A stretch of 57,397 nucleotides of DNA, taken from the NCBI GenBank assembly GCA_910588645.1, contig CAJUOY010000011.1:1-57397 (forward strand), read 5' to 3'. This document shows, piece after piece, positions 17,822-26,335 of this stretch (its first letter is position 1; each line of letters opens with the position of its first letter). The DNA is from an uncultured Christensenellaceae bacterium (GTDB lineage: Bacteria > Bacillota > Clostridia > Christensenellales > Borkfalkiaceae). The position numbers were made by a program, and so were the translations under genes. The notes beneath the pieces are model-generated. The model did no database searches, was not told where the DNA came from, and saw only the letters and a list, made by a program, of their open reading frames with translations.

Positions 17822-19051
17822 TCAGGCGGTTTCCGAATAAACCAGTTTCGGTTCAGCCTTGTCGGTCACGCATTCCTTTGTAACAATAACTTCTCTTATG
17901 TTCTTTTCCGAAGGCAGTTTATACATTACGGAAGTCATAAACCCTTCTATAATGGTTCTCAAACCCCTTGCGCCTGTCTTCAAGCGTATGGCGGTATTGG
18001 CTATTTCACGCACCGCCGATTCCTCGACCGTGAGTTTTACCCCGTCCATTGCAACGAGTTTCTGATACTGCTTTATTATTGCGTTTTTGGGCTGTGTGAG
18101 AATGTTTACGAGCGCGTCCTCGTTTAAAGGATGCAAGCTGACAACTATGGGGATACGTCCTACAAATTCGGGAATAAGTCCGAATTTGGTGAGATCCTGC
18201 GGCTTTACATCCGCAAGCATTTCGTACGTGTTCTCCTCGTTATCCTTGACCGTGCCGCCGAATCCGAGAGAAGTGTTGTCGCGGCGTTTGCGGACTATTT
18301 TGTCAAGTCCAACGAACGCGCCGCCGCATATGAACAGAATATTAGTAGTATCTATGCGCAAGCACTCCTGCTGGGGATGTTTTCTTCCGCCCTGAGGGGG
18401 AACATTGGCGACGGTGCTCTCTATTATCTTCAACAGCGCCTGTTGAACGCCTTCACCCGATACGTCGCGGGTTATGGAGACGTTCTCGCTCTTTCTTGCG
18501 ATCTTATCTATTTCGTCGATATAGATAATTCCGCGCTGTGCCTTTTGAATATCGTAATCGGCGTTCTGAATAAGTTTTAAAAGAATGTTCTCAACATCTT
18601 CGCCCACGTAACCCGCCTCGGTAAGCGTAGTCGCGTCCGATGTTGCAAAAGGCACGTTGAGTATCTTTGCAAGAGTACGCGCAAGCAACGTCTTTCCGCT
18701 GCCGGTGGGACCGAGCAACAAAACGTTACTCTTTTCTATTTCCACGTCGCCGTCCTTGTCCTTTTCGCCGACGGGCAGATTGTTTATACGCTTGTAATGA
18801 TTATATACCGCGACTGATAGAACTTTTTTGGCTTCGTTTTGACCGACGATGTATTTATCCAGCTCTTCCTTGATCTCGGCAGGTGTCTTTAAAGGCACGA
18901 GGGAATTATCCGTATCCTCCGTCTCCTTCAACATATCTCCGCAAATGAGAACGCACTCGTCGCAGATGCACGAGCCGTCCCTGCCCGTTATAAGCTTTTT
19001 AACCAATTCTTCCGTTTTGCCGCAAAATGAACAACGCCTTTGCTCTTTCAA
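17822..19051 (-). CDS. clpX: ATP-dependent unfoldase ClpX
   Basis: 409 aa. The N-terminal zinc-binding domain has Cys7, Cys10, Cys30 and Cys33; the AAA+ module has Walker A GPTGSGKT (114-121), Walker B IIYIDEID, and the pore-loop region after the Walker A motif. It unfolds substrates and feeds them to ClpP. The start is a TTG at 19051 with AAGGAG about 10 nt upstream; the Cys-rich domain begins immediately after, so no shorter start is plausible. A strong hairpin lies between clpP and clpX. Confidence 0.97.
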   Translation of the reverse strand: MKEQRRCSFCGKTEELVKKLITGRDGSCICDECVLICGDMLKETEDTDNSLVPLKTPAEIKEELDKYIVGQNEAKKVLSVAVYNHYKRINNLPVGEKDKDGDVEIEKSNVLLLGPTGSGKTLLARTLAKILNVPFATSDATTLTEAGYVGEDVENILLKLIQNADYDIQKAQRGIIYIDEIDKIARKSENVSITRDVSGEGVQQALLKIIESTVANVPPQGGRKHPQQECLRIDTTNILFICGGAFVGLDKIVRKRRDNTSLGFGGTVKDNEENTYEMLADVKPQDLTKFGLIPEFVGRIPIVVSLHPLNEDALVNILTQPKNAIIKQYQKLVAMDGVKLTVEESAVREIANTAIRLKTGARGLRTIIEGFMTSVMYKLPSEKNIREVIVTKECVTDKAEPKLVYSETA

Positions 19052-19102
19052 TTATATACAACTCCTTAGAAACATTTGTCTATGTATTTTACAAATTAAT
19101 AA

Positions 19103-19137
19103 TTTACGGCGCAAAAATGCCGAGCGTGCGCCGTAAA
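19103..19137 (-). terminator. Hairpin between clpP and clpX (attenuator or partial terminator)
   Basis: Minus strand TTTACGGCGCA / TGCGCCGTAAA, 11 bp with a 13-nt loop, followed by TTATTAATTTG. The trailing T content is weak, so it may attenuate readthrough or act as an RNA-processing or stability element rather than a full stop. Confidence 0.6.
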
Positions 19138-19157
19138 CTGTTTCCGAAATTACCTTA

Positions 19158-19754
19158 TTATCTCTTATAGAAAACCTTATCTATAAGGCCGTATTCCAAA
19201 GCCTCCTGCGCGGACATAAAGTTGTCCCTGTCGGTATCTTTTTCTATCTGGGAAATCTGCTTGCCGGAGTTCTGAGCCAAAATAGTGTTTAACTTCTGCT
19301 TGGTCTTTAAAATATGTTCCGCGGCTATTTTGATATCGCTTGCCTGTCCCTGAGCTCCGCCGAGAGGCTGATGGATCATTATTTCGCTGTTGGGAAGCGC
19401 GTATCTCTTACCTTTCTGTCCGCTGGACAATAGGAACGCACCCATAGACGCCGCCATACCGATACAAATCGTGGAAACGTCGCACTTGACGTAATTCATC
19501 GTATCATAAATAGCAAGGCCTGCGGAAACAGAGCCTCCGGGACTGTTGATATAGATAGAAATATCCTTGGAAGGATCTTTCGCTTCGAGATAAATCAACT
19601 GCGCAACCACGGTATTTGCCACCGCATCGTCGATTTCACCGCTTAAAAATATAATTCTGTCCTCTAAAAGTCTGCTGTAAATATCGTACGAACGCTCCCC
19701 GCGGGAAGTCTGTTCAACGACCAAAGGCACCAATGCGTTTTTTTCGTTGACCAT
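19158..19754 (-). CDS. clpP: ATP-dependent Clp protease proteolytic subunit
   Basis: 198-aa serine protease subunit forming the tetradecameric chamber used by ClpX. The triad is Ser103 (GMAASMGAF), His128 (MIHQPLGG) and Asp177 (TDRDNFM). Oxyanion-forming SPGGSVSAG is at 71-79. It lies 33 nt after tig and upstream of clpX, as in many bacteria. Confidence 0.97.
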   Translation of the reverse strand: MVNEKNALVPLVVEQTSRGERSYDIYSRLLEDRIIFLSGEIDDAVANTVVAQLIYLEAKDPSKDISIYINSPGGSVSAGLAIYDTMNYVKCDVSTICIGMAASMGAFLLSSGQKGKRYALPNSEIMIHQPLGGAQGQASDIKIAAEHILKTKQKLNTILAQNSGKQISQIEKDTDRDNFMSAQEALEYGLIDKVFYKR

Positions 19755-19787
19755 AATTACCTCCGTTTTTAATTATTTTATGCTTGA

Positions 19788-21146
19788 TTATTCAGCTTTT
19801 TTCGTCGTCTTTTTTGCGGCGGGTTTCTTTGCCGCGGGCTTTTCGCCGTCCTCTGTAAACATCTCGTTTTCGGACTGCAACAGATCGAAGAGCTTAGTCA
19901 CGATAATATCGTTTCTGATATAATCGAGCTGTCTGGGATCCATTGATTTTTTGTAATCTGCCGCGCTCTTTTCAACGGAAGCCGCCTGTTCCGCAATCTT
20001 GGCTTCAACTTCCGCGTCCTCCGCCGTGATTTTTTCCTCTCTAACAATCTTATCGATTATGAGCTGGGACAAAACGCGAGGTCTTGCCTGTTCTACGTAC
20101 TGAGAGCGGAATTCCTGCATAGACTGTCCCATATATTTGAGATACTCTTCCAGCTTTATTCCCTGATACATAAGACGGTAGGAGAATTCCTGAACAATTC
20201 TATCAATCTCGCTCTCTATCATCGCGTCGGGAATTTCTGCCGTAGCGTGCTTTTGTATCTCTTCTATAATACTGTTTTCGGTCTCGTTGCGGGAACGGTC
20301 GGCGGCCTGCTTTTCAAGCCTTGCGCGAGCCTTGTCCTTAAATTCCGCAACGGTCTCCGCTCCGCCGTTAGCCTTTACGTACTCGTCGGTCAGCTCGGGA
20401 AGCTTTTTACCAGTGATTTTGTTGAGTTTGATTGCAAAGACAGCATCTTTGCCTCTAAGATTTTCAGCCTGATAATCTTCGGGGAACTTGACGGTTATGT
20501 CCCTGTTCTCGCCGATCTTCATACCGACTACCTGATTCTCGAATCCGGGAATGAAACTGCCGCTTCCGAGTACAAGGTCGTAAGCTTCCGCTGTGCCGCC
20601 CGTAAACTTTTCACCGTCTACGGAACCGGAAAAGTCGATGTTTACGGTATCGCCGTTTTCGCAGGCTCTGTCGGTGATTTCAATGCTCTCCGCCTTGCGT
20701 TCGAGAAGCTTCTTGACTTCGCCGTCAACGTCGGCTTCCGTAACATTATAATCATACTTTTTGATTTTTAAACCTTTGTACGCGTCGATCTTAACGTCGG
20801 GTTTAACGGGAACGATCGCGCCGAGCGTAACGCCCTTGCCCTCTTCCATTTTTTCAACAGAAAGCTCGGGTTCGCCGACTACGGTAAAATTTTCCCTTTC
20901 TTTTTCGATTATCGAATAATAATGTGTTCCGTAAAGGTAATTGAAAGCCTCTTCGTAGAACACCGCCTTGCCGTAGTAGTTTTCAAGCACGGGCTTGGGA
21001 GCTTTGCCCTTTCTGAACCCGGGCACTGCGTACTTGCCGCGCGTTTTAAGATACGCCTTGGATATAGCGTCGTTCCATTCCTCTTCGGAAAAGTCGATAG
21101 TGAGTTTTACCGTGCTTTTTTCTCCGGCCTGATGCGTGTATTTCAT
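19788..21146 (-). CDS. tig: Trigger factor, ribosome-associated chaperone / peptidyl-prolyl isomerase
   Basis: 452 aa. The N-terminal ribosome-binding domain holds the loop signature GFRKGKAPKP (tunnel-exit docking), a central FKBP-type isomerase domain spans about residues 150-240 (NIDFSGSVDGEKF, GSFIPGFENQVVGM), and a helical C-terminal arm follows. It ends in a Lys/Ala-rich tail, KPAAKKPAAKKTTKKAE, not typical of the family and perhaps RNA- or ribosome-contacting. First gene of the protein quality-control operon, with GGAG before the ATG and a promoter divergent from rqcH. Confidence 0.96.
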   Translation of the reverse strand: MKYTHQAGEKSTVKLTIDFSEEEWNDAISKAYLKTRGKYAVPGFRKGKAPKPVLENYYGKAVFYEEAFNYLYGTHYYSIIEKERENFTVVGEPELSVEKMEEGKGVTLGAIVPVKPDVKIDAYKGLKIKKYDYNVTEADVDGEVKKLLERKAESIEITDRACENGDTVNIDFSGSVDGEKFTGGTAEAYDLVLGSGSFIPGFENQVVGMKIGENRDITVKFPEDYQAENLRGKDAVFAIKLNKITGKKLPELTDEYVKANGGAETVAEFKDKARARLEKQAADRSRNETENSIIEEIQKHATAEIPDAMIESEIDRIVQEFSYRLMYQGIKLEEYLKYMGQSMQEFRSQYVEQARPRVLSQLIIDKIVREEKITAEDAEVEAKIAEQAASVEKSAADYKKSMDPRQLDYIRNDIIVTKLFDLLQSENEMFTEDGEKPAAKKPAAKKTTKKAE

Positions 21147-21191
21147 TGTTTACTCCTGATAATATAGTAAATTGTTTTTATCGTAAAATCT

Positions 21192-21220
21192 ATTTTACCA
21201 CAACGTATTTATTTTGAAAA
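21192..21220 (-). promoter_or_regulatory. Candidate promoter of tig operon
   Basis: TTTTCA (21220-21215), 17 nt, TAAAAT (21197-21192). It is divergent from the rqcH promoter, with only about 10 nt between them. Confidence 0.5.
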
Positions 21221-21229
21221 GCGTTTTAA

Positions 21230-21258
21230 TTTACTTTTTAAATTTTTTGCGGTATAAT
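21230..21258 (+). promoter_or_regulatory. Promoter of rqcH operon
   Basis: TTTACT (21230-21235), 17 nt, perfect TATAAT (21253-21258). Leader about 48 nt, ending in a GGGAGG ribosome-binding site. Confidence 0.6.
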
Positions 21259-21312
21259 ATTTTAAATTGCTAAAATCCGGCGCATGCCGCGCTTTTACGG
21301 GAGGAAATAATT

Positions 21313-22974
21313 ATGCCGCAGGACGCTTTTACAATCAGATACGTTGCAGACGAACTGAAAAACTTGCTTTGCGGCGGAAAAATTTCCAAAATAGCCCAAC
21401 CCGAAAGAGAACTTCTGACTTTTATTATATACACCGAAAAAGGCTCGGTTAAACTTGAAATATGCCTTTCGGCAAAATACTGCCGCATAAATATAGCAAC
21501 CGGCGAAATACGCGCGCCTAAAATCGCGCCCGGGTTTTGTATGCTGTTAAGAAAACACCTGCAAAACGCCAAAATTACCGACGTACAACAGGTCGACGGC
21601 GAGCGTATAATCTGTATAGACCTTGAATGCACGTCCGAATTCGAACTTGCGAATATGCGGTTATACTGCGAAATTATGGGTAAATATTCAAACTGCGTGC
21701 TTGTGAAAGACGGCATTATAGTTGGCGCGCTGAAATCTACCGCAATAGGAGAAAGCACTAAGCGTGTACTCTTTACGGGAGTAAAGTATACCCTTCCCGA
21801 AGCGCAGGATAAACTGCCGCCCGACGACAGAGACGGGGTTATAGAGGCGTTTAAACACGCCGGCGGAGACAGAGCTAAATTTATTTCCGAAAAGATACGC
21901 GGAGTCAGCTATGCGACCGCACTGGATATAGTGGGCGAATACGGAGAAAACGTTACGGGAGAACAGACTGCCGACTACCTTGCCGGAAAGGTATACTCAC
22001 CCTGCGTAACATACGAAAGCGGCAAAGAAAAAGATTTCAAAGTCCGCTCGTACGAAAAGGATATTAAAAAGTATTCATCCGTTCTGGAAGCCCAAACGGC
22101 ATACTATGCCGCCGTGACTTCGAGACAGTCCTTCCTCGAAATCAGCCGCAGACTTTCCTCCGTCATAGGAGCGGCAATAAAAAAGTCGGAAAAGAGACTG
22201 GCAACGCAGGAGCAAAAACTGTTCGAGTGCCGCGATATGGAAACGGTAAGACTTAAAGGCGAATTGATCACCGCCAACATCTACGCGATAGAGCGCGGAA
22301 TGACGAGCTTCGAAGCCGTAAATTACTACGACGAAAATTGCGGAAAAATCAAAATAGATCTCGACAGATCCCTTTCCCCCGCGGACAACGCCCAAAAATA
22401 CTATAAAAAATATGCAAAATTGAAGAGAACGGCAATAAGCGTTACCGAACAGCGCGAAGAGACCAAGACGGCGCTCGACTATCTTTACAGCATAGCTTCG
22501 CACCTCAATTCCGCCGAGAACGAAACCGATCTTAAAGAAATTTCGGAAGAACTAAAGGTCTGCGGACTTATCAAAGAGACCGAGAAAAAGAGAAAACAGA
22601 GCGAACCCGCGCCTTTCCGCTCCTTTGAAAAGGACGGCTTTAAGATACTTGCGGGAAGGAACAACGTTCAGAACGACAGGCTTTTAAAGAGCGTTTCCGC
22701 ACGGGACACCTGGCTTCATACACAAACCTATCACTCCTCTCACGTAGTAATAATTTCCGAGGGAAAACTTATTCCAGACGAAGTTTTACTGACCGCCGCC
22801 GAAATATGCGCTTACTATTCGGACGGCAGACAGGGCACCAAAATACCCGTGGCCTACACTATGCGCTCAAACGTAAAAAAGCCGCCAAAATCGAACGCGG
22901 GATTTGTAATTTACAGCGACTTTAAGACCGTTTTGGCCGAACCTGACGGGCACTTTGAATTGAGGAAAGACTGA
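21313..22974 (+). CDS. rqcH: Ribosome quality control protein RqcH (NFACT family)
   Basis: 553 aa. NFACT-N domain (about 1-200), coiled-coil arms (about 270-430) and C-terminal NFACT-R domain with GFKILAGRNNVQNDRLL and RDTWLHTQTYHSSHVV. RqcH binds stalled 50S-peptidyl-tRNA complexes and adds alanine tails that mark the nascent chain for Clp proteolysis; the clp and tig genes are divergently next door. Bacillus RqcH uses D97/R98 to recruit tRNA-Ala; here the equivalent pair reads E97/R98, a conservative change. GGGAGG lies before ATG 21313. The stop TGA overlaps the ATG of the next gene. Confidence 0.93.
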   Translation: MPQDAFTIRYVADELKNLLCGGKISKIAQPERELLTFIIYTEKGSVKLEICLSAKYCRINIATGEIRAPKIAPGFCMLLRKHLQNAKITDVQQVDGERIICIDLECTSEFELANMRLYCEIMGKYSNCVLVKDGIIVGALKSTAIGESTKRVLFTGVKYTLPEAQDKLPPDDRDGVIEAFKHAGGDRAKFISEKIRGVSYATALDIVGEYGENVTGEQTADYLAGKVYSPCVTYESGKEKDFKVRSYEKDIKKYSSVLEAQTAYYAAVTSRQSFLEISRRLSSVIGAAIKKSEKRLATQEQKLFECRDMETVRLKGELITANIYAIERGMTSFEAVNYYDENCGKIKIDLDRSLSPADNAQKYYKKYAKLKRTAISVTEQREETKTALDYLYSIASHLNSAENETDLKEISEELKVCGLIKETEKKRKQSEPAPFRSFEKDGFKILAGRNNVQNDRLLKSVSARDTWLHTQTYHSSHVVIISEGKLIPDEVLLTAAEICAYYSDGRQGTKIPVAYTMRSNVKKPPKSNAGFVIYSDFKTVLAEPDGHFELRKD

Positions 22975-23255
22975 TGGATGAACAACCCAAAGAAACTTCT
23001 AAAATTTACTTCTATATATCAATAGCCTTGTGCGCCGCGAGCGCCGTTGCTTTCGGTCTGACGTTTACTCCGCTTGCGATTTACTCGCTTTTATCCTCCA
23101 TTGTTTTAAGCATAGCGGCGCTGTCCATGGCCGTAACTCAGAAAAAAAAGAACAATTTCCATGCGGTGAAATATCTGATAATTATTATCTACTGCGTCCT
23201 CGCCGCGGAAACCGCCTTTTTTATCGGCGGCCTTATTTACTCCGCATTAGTATAA
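22974..23255 (+). CDS. Small membrane protein, 93 aa, unknown
   Basis: Starts at an ATG overlapping the rqcH stop (TGATG), so translation is coupled. After a short hydrophilic head (MDEQPKETSK) there are about three hydrophobic segments: IYFYISIALCAASAVAFGL, a second around LAIYSLLSSIVLSIAAL, then a Lys-rich loop (TQKKKNN) and a last segment near the C-terminus. The positively charged loop should be cytoplasmic. I do not recognise a family. Its position directly after rqcH may be incidental. Confidence 0.75.
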   Translation: MDEQPKETSKIYFYISIALCAASAVAFGLTFTPLAIYSLLSSIVLSIAALSMAVTQKKKNNFHAVKYLIIIIYCVLAAETAFFIGGLIYSALV

Positions 23256-23282
23256 AAACGCGAGAAAAGTCCATTATTATTT

Positions 23283-23648
23283 ATGATGGACAGGATATGC
23301 AGCGCAGTGCTTGATAAAATTTATTCTCTCGCTTCTACGGGAAGATACGTTGTATTTTCAGAGGATGAGCTGGCCGAAGCTTTCCCCGAAGGCGAAAACT
23401 TCTCGGACGCCGAACTTCGAAAAAAGTTAAAGGAACTTTCGGCGGAAGGATACATCGATATTAAGTATTCCAGCGGGGATCTATACTGCATTGCGCCCCT
23501 TAAAAAATACGCTCAACCTCCCGAAATCGAGCCGCAAATTGAAAAAAAGCAGATAAAGACGGAAAAAAGTCTTTACGTTTTTACGGCGGCAATGGCCGGC
23601 GGAGCGTTGGGTAGTTTCATTGTATCCATTATTTTCGCTTTGATCTGA
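23283..23648 (+). CDS. Winged-helix-like protein with C-terminal membrane anchor (copy 1)
   Basis: 121 aa. Residues 1-75 look like a small winged helix (MDRICSAVLDKIYSL, then AELRKKLKELSAEGYIDIKY and a beta hairpin). A charged linker (EIEPQIEKKQIKTEK) leads to a single C-terminal hydrophobic helix (about 96-121) with almost nothing beyond, so it would be tail-anchored with the winged helix in the cytoplasm. Two adjacent ATGs (23283, 23286) are possible; no good ribosome-binding site is seen. The next gene encodes a protein of the same layout. Function unknown; anchored winged helices can be regulators or protein-interaction modules. Confidence 0.72.
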   Translation: MMDRICSAVLDKIYSLASTGRYVVFSEDELAEAFPEGENFSDAELRKKLKELSAEGYIDIKYSSGDLYCIAPLKKYAQPPEIEPQIEKKQIKTEKSLYVFTAAMAGGALGSFIVSIIFALI

Positions 23649-23649
23649 T

Positions 23650-24006
23650 ATGCTTGACAGAAACGAAAATATGGTTATGGCGGCCATTTACAGCCTGTGC
23701 GACGGCACTGAGGGCTGTTTGGTTTCGCCTATAGATATACTGTCCATTCTCCCTTCGAGGCACAAACTAAACCCGCAAACGCTCGAAAACATTTTAAACG
23801 CTTTGGTTTTGGACGGATACTTCGATCTGATTCATTCCGAACGCAAGGGCGAAAAAATGTACGTAATCAATCTTAAAGAAAGCGGTTTTGCATACAAGCG
23901 CACGGCAAAACAACGCCAACGCGACATTTCTTTTAAGATATTTCTCGCATTCATAGGCGCGCTTGCAACATTTATATTCGGTCTTATATTAAAACAACTA
24001 TTCTGA
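23650..24006 (+). CDS. Winged-helix-like protein with C-terminal membrane anchor (copy 2)
   Basis: 118 aa, starting 1 nt after the previous stop. Same architecture: N-terminal helical region (NENMVMAAIYSLCDG), a second segment LENILNALVLDGYFDLIHSE matching the Glu/Leu/Gly pattern of copy 1, a wing-like hairpin (GEKMYVINL), a basic linker (YKRTAKQRQRD) and one hydrophobic C-terminal helix (about 96-118). The two proteins are clearly related but far apart in sequence, so the duplication is old. They may form a heterodimer. Last gene before a strong terminator. Confidence 0.75.
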   Translation: MLDRNENMVMAAIYSLCDGTEGCLVSPIDILSILPSRHKLNPQTLENILNALVLDGYFDLIHSERKGEKMYVINLKESGFAYKRTAKQRQRDISFKIFLAFIGALATFIFGLILKQLF

Positions 24007-24016
24007 AAATAATTTA

Positions 24017-24044
24017 ATGCGGCGAGGATAAATCCTCGCCGCAT
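24017..24044. terminator. Bidirectional terminator between rqcH operon and degV operon
   Basis: Perfect 12-bp stem ATGCGGCGAGGA / TCCTCGCCGCAT with a TAAA loop. T-rich flanks are present on both strands. Confidence 0.88.
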
Positions 24045-24052
24045 ATATATTT

Positions 24053-25201
24053 TTATTCGGGATTGTATTCGTCAACTTTTATACCCCAGCAACGTCTGCG
24101 CTTTATAATCTCGCGGTCGAAGCTTTTCCACAAATTCTGAATATGAGTATTGTGTTCGAGCATTGGACCGGTTTCAAGATATTTTACGCCCAGTTTCAAA
24201 AGGCCTTTGAGACTTTCGTTTATGATTATGGCAGCCGCGCCCCTGTTAGCGTGTTCCTTAGTAACGCCTATACTCATCATATCCGCAACGCGGACGTGAG
24301 TCATGGCGTAAATGTAAGGAATGATCCCGCGGGGGAATACGCTACCCTTACCCTTTCTTAAAACTTCGTTTATAGAGGGCATCATAAAGCCGTAAGCAAC
24401 AACTTTATCATCCTTTAAAACCACTACCGCAAGCTCGGGAATGAGTATCTGGAAAATAGTTCTCATTTCACGGCTCTTCTGTTTTTCGTTGAGAGGGCTT
24501 GTACCGTAGAGCGGCGCGTAAGCCTCGTCCAGAACGTCGAGACACTGCATAATATAACCGGCAAGTTTCTTCTTGTGCCTGTACATCAGTTTTTTGACGT
24601 TTAATATTTCGTAGCCGTTTTTCTTTATAATTGCGTTTGCAATGCGCTCGAAACGGGGATCGTGAGTTTCGGGAACGGTAATTCTCATACAGTTCCAGTC
24701 GACTACTTTATACGCGCCCAAACGCTTCATATGCTCGACGTAATAGGGATGATTGTAAATCTCTATATAAGTACTGTCCTTATCGAACCCCTCGATAAGC
24801 ATTCCCTCTTCGTTGAGGTCGGAAAAGCTCATAGGCCCGATTATTTCTTCCATACCTATCTCTTTCGCCCACTTGATCAGCTCGGCGAACAGAGCCTTCG
24901 TAACCTCAAAGTCGTCGATGACGTCGAAACGGGTAAATCTGAGCTGTTTATATCCGAATTTTTCATTTGCGCCCTTATGCCATATACCCGCAATTCTGCC
25001 TGCAAGCTTGCCGTCCTTGTAAGCAAGGAACATCTTGCACTCGCAGAAGCGGAAAGCGTCGTTTATCGCAGGATCGAATTCGGCAAATTCATCCGTATAG
25101 AGGTTTGGAACTATGTAAGGATTGCCCTTATAAAGATCGATTAAAAATTTAAAGAACTTCTTTTTGTCTTTTTTAGACCAAATCTGTTTGACTTCAATCA
25201 T
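24053..25201 (-). CDS. GNAT-like acyltransferase, tandem paralogue B
   Basis: 382 aa, resembling the large GNAT-fold proteins related to E. coli YghO. The N-terminal domain starts with the basic WSKKDKKKFFKFLIDLYKGNP, followed by MFLAYKDGKLAGRIAGIW, a beta4-like strand. A second GNAT-like part contains VADMMSIGVTKEHANRGAAAI, which matches an acetyl-CoA-binding loop (R/Q-x-x-G-x-A type). The substrate is unknown. The start overlaps the end of paralogue A by 8 nt. The N-terminal third is nearly identical to paralogue A at protein and DNA level, the rest is more divergent, pointing to gene conversion or strong constraint. Confidence 0.75.
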   Translation of the reverse strand: MIEVKQIWSKKDKKKFFKFLIDLYKGNPYIVPNLYTDEFAEFDPAINDAFRFCECKMFLAYKDGKLAGRIAGIWHKGANEKFGYKQLRFTRFDVIDDFEVTKALFAELIKWAKEIGMEEIIGPMSFSDLNEEGMLIEGFDKDSTYIEIYNHPYYVEHMKRLGAYKVVDWNCMRITVPETHDPRFERIANAIIKKNGYEILNVKKLMYRHKKKLAGYIMQCLDVLDEAYAPLYGTSPLNEKQKSREMRTIFQILIPELAVVVLKDDKVVAYGFMMPSINEVLRKGKGSVFPRGIIPYIYAMTHVRVADMMSIGVTKEHANRGAAAIIINESLKGLLKLGVKYLETGPMLEHNTHIQNLWKSFDREIIKRRRCWGIKVDEYNPE

Positions 25202-26333
25202 TGTTTACTTTTAACCCCCAACATCTATGGCGTTTAACAAGCTCGGGATTATAATTCTTCCAAAGATTCTGAACTTCGTGATTAGTTTCAAGCTCCGGAC
25301 CGGTCTCGAGATACTTCACGCCGTGTTTAATAAGTCCTTTTAAGCAGTTGTTCATTATTATGGCTACGGCACCTTGATTGGCCTGATCCTTTGCAACGCC
25401 TATACTCATCATATCCGCCACTTCCACGTGGGACATAGCGTTGATATAGGTAAACAGCGCGCGCGGAATGATATGACCGCGTCCCTTTTGCAGAACCTTG
25501 GTCATAGAGGGCATCATAAAGCCGTAAGCTATAATTTTATCATCCTTCAATACGAGACCGGCAAATTCGGGAACTATAACCATATTTATGGAGTCCATTT
25601 CCCGCTTTTTCTGTTTCTCGCTCAAAGGGCTGACGCCGTACAGGTCTTCGAACGCCTCGTCGAGGACGTCGAGACACTGCATAATATATTTATTCAAAGT
25701 TTTTCTGTCGTGCTTGTACAGATAGGCTACGTCCAAAAGCTTATAGCCGTTGCGGGCCATTATCTTTTCCGAAAGCCTTTCCAGCCGTTCGTCGTGTTTT
25801 TCGGGAACGGGTATTCTATAACAGTTCCAATCGACCACTTTATAAGCGCCGAGCTTTTGCATATGCTCAATGTAATAGGGGTGATTGTAGAGTTCGATAT
25901 ACATACTCGGCCGGTCGAAGCCTTCGATCAGCATACCCTCTTCGTTGAGGTCGGAGAAACTCATAGGCCCGATTATCTCTTCCATACCGATTTCTTTCGC
26001 CCACTTGTACAGCTCCGCGAACAGAGCTTTCGTGACCTCGAAATCGTCAATGACGTCGAAACGGGTAAATCTGAGCTGTTTATATCCGAACTTTTCGTTT
26101 ACTCCCTTGTGCCATATACCGGCTATCCTGCCGGCTATCTTACCGTCTTTGTACGCAAGAAACATCTTGCACTCGCAGAAGCGGAAAGCGTCGTTTATCG
26201 CAGGATCGAATTCGGCGAATTCATCCATATACAGGTTGGGAGCCGCGTAGGGGTTGCCCTTGTAAAGATCTATAAGAAATTTGAAAAACTTCTTTTTATC
26301 TCTCTTCGAAGAAATCTGTCTGACCTTGATCAT
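25194..26333 (-). CDS. GNAT-like acyltransferase, tandem paralogue A
   Basis: 379 aa with the same layout as the neighbouring paralogue B: ISSKRDKKKFFKFLIDLYKGN head, MFLAYKDGKIAGRIAGIWHKG, IIGPMSFSDLNEEGMLIEGFD, and VADMMSIGVAKDQANQGAVAI as the putative acetyl-CoA loop. It begins 2 nt after the degV stop, so degV, A and B form an operon. DegV proteins bind fatty acids; co-transcription with acyltransferase-like proteins makes a lipid or fatty-acyl role worth considering, but this is inference only. Confidence 0.75.
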   Translation of the reverse strand: MIKVRQISSKRDKKKFFKFLIDLYKGNPYAAPNLYMDEFAEFDPAINDAFRFCECKMFLAYKDGKIAGRIAGIWHKGVNEKFGYKQLRFTRFDVIDDFEVTKALFAELYKWAKEIGMEEIIGPMSFSDLNEEGMLIEGFDRPSMYIELYNHPYYIEHMQKLGAYKVVDWNCYRIPVPEKHDERLERLSEKIMARNGYKLLDVAYLYKHDRKTLNKYIMQCLDVLDEAFEDLYGVSPLSEKQKKREMDSINMVIVPEFAGLVLKDDKIIAYGFMMPSMTKVLQKGRGHIIPRALFTYINAMSHVEVADMMSIGVAKDQANQGAVAIIMNNCLKGLIKHGVKYLETGPELETNHEVQNLWKNYNPELVKRHRCWGLKVNND

Positions 26334-26335
26334 AA

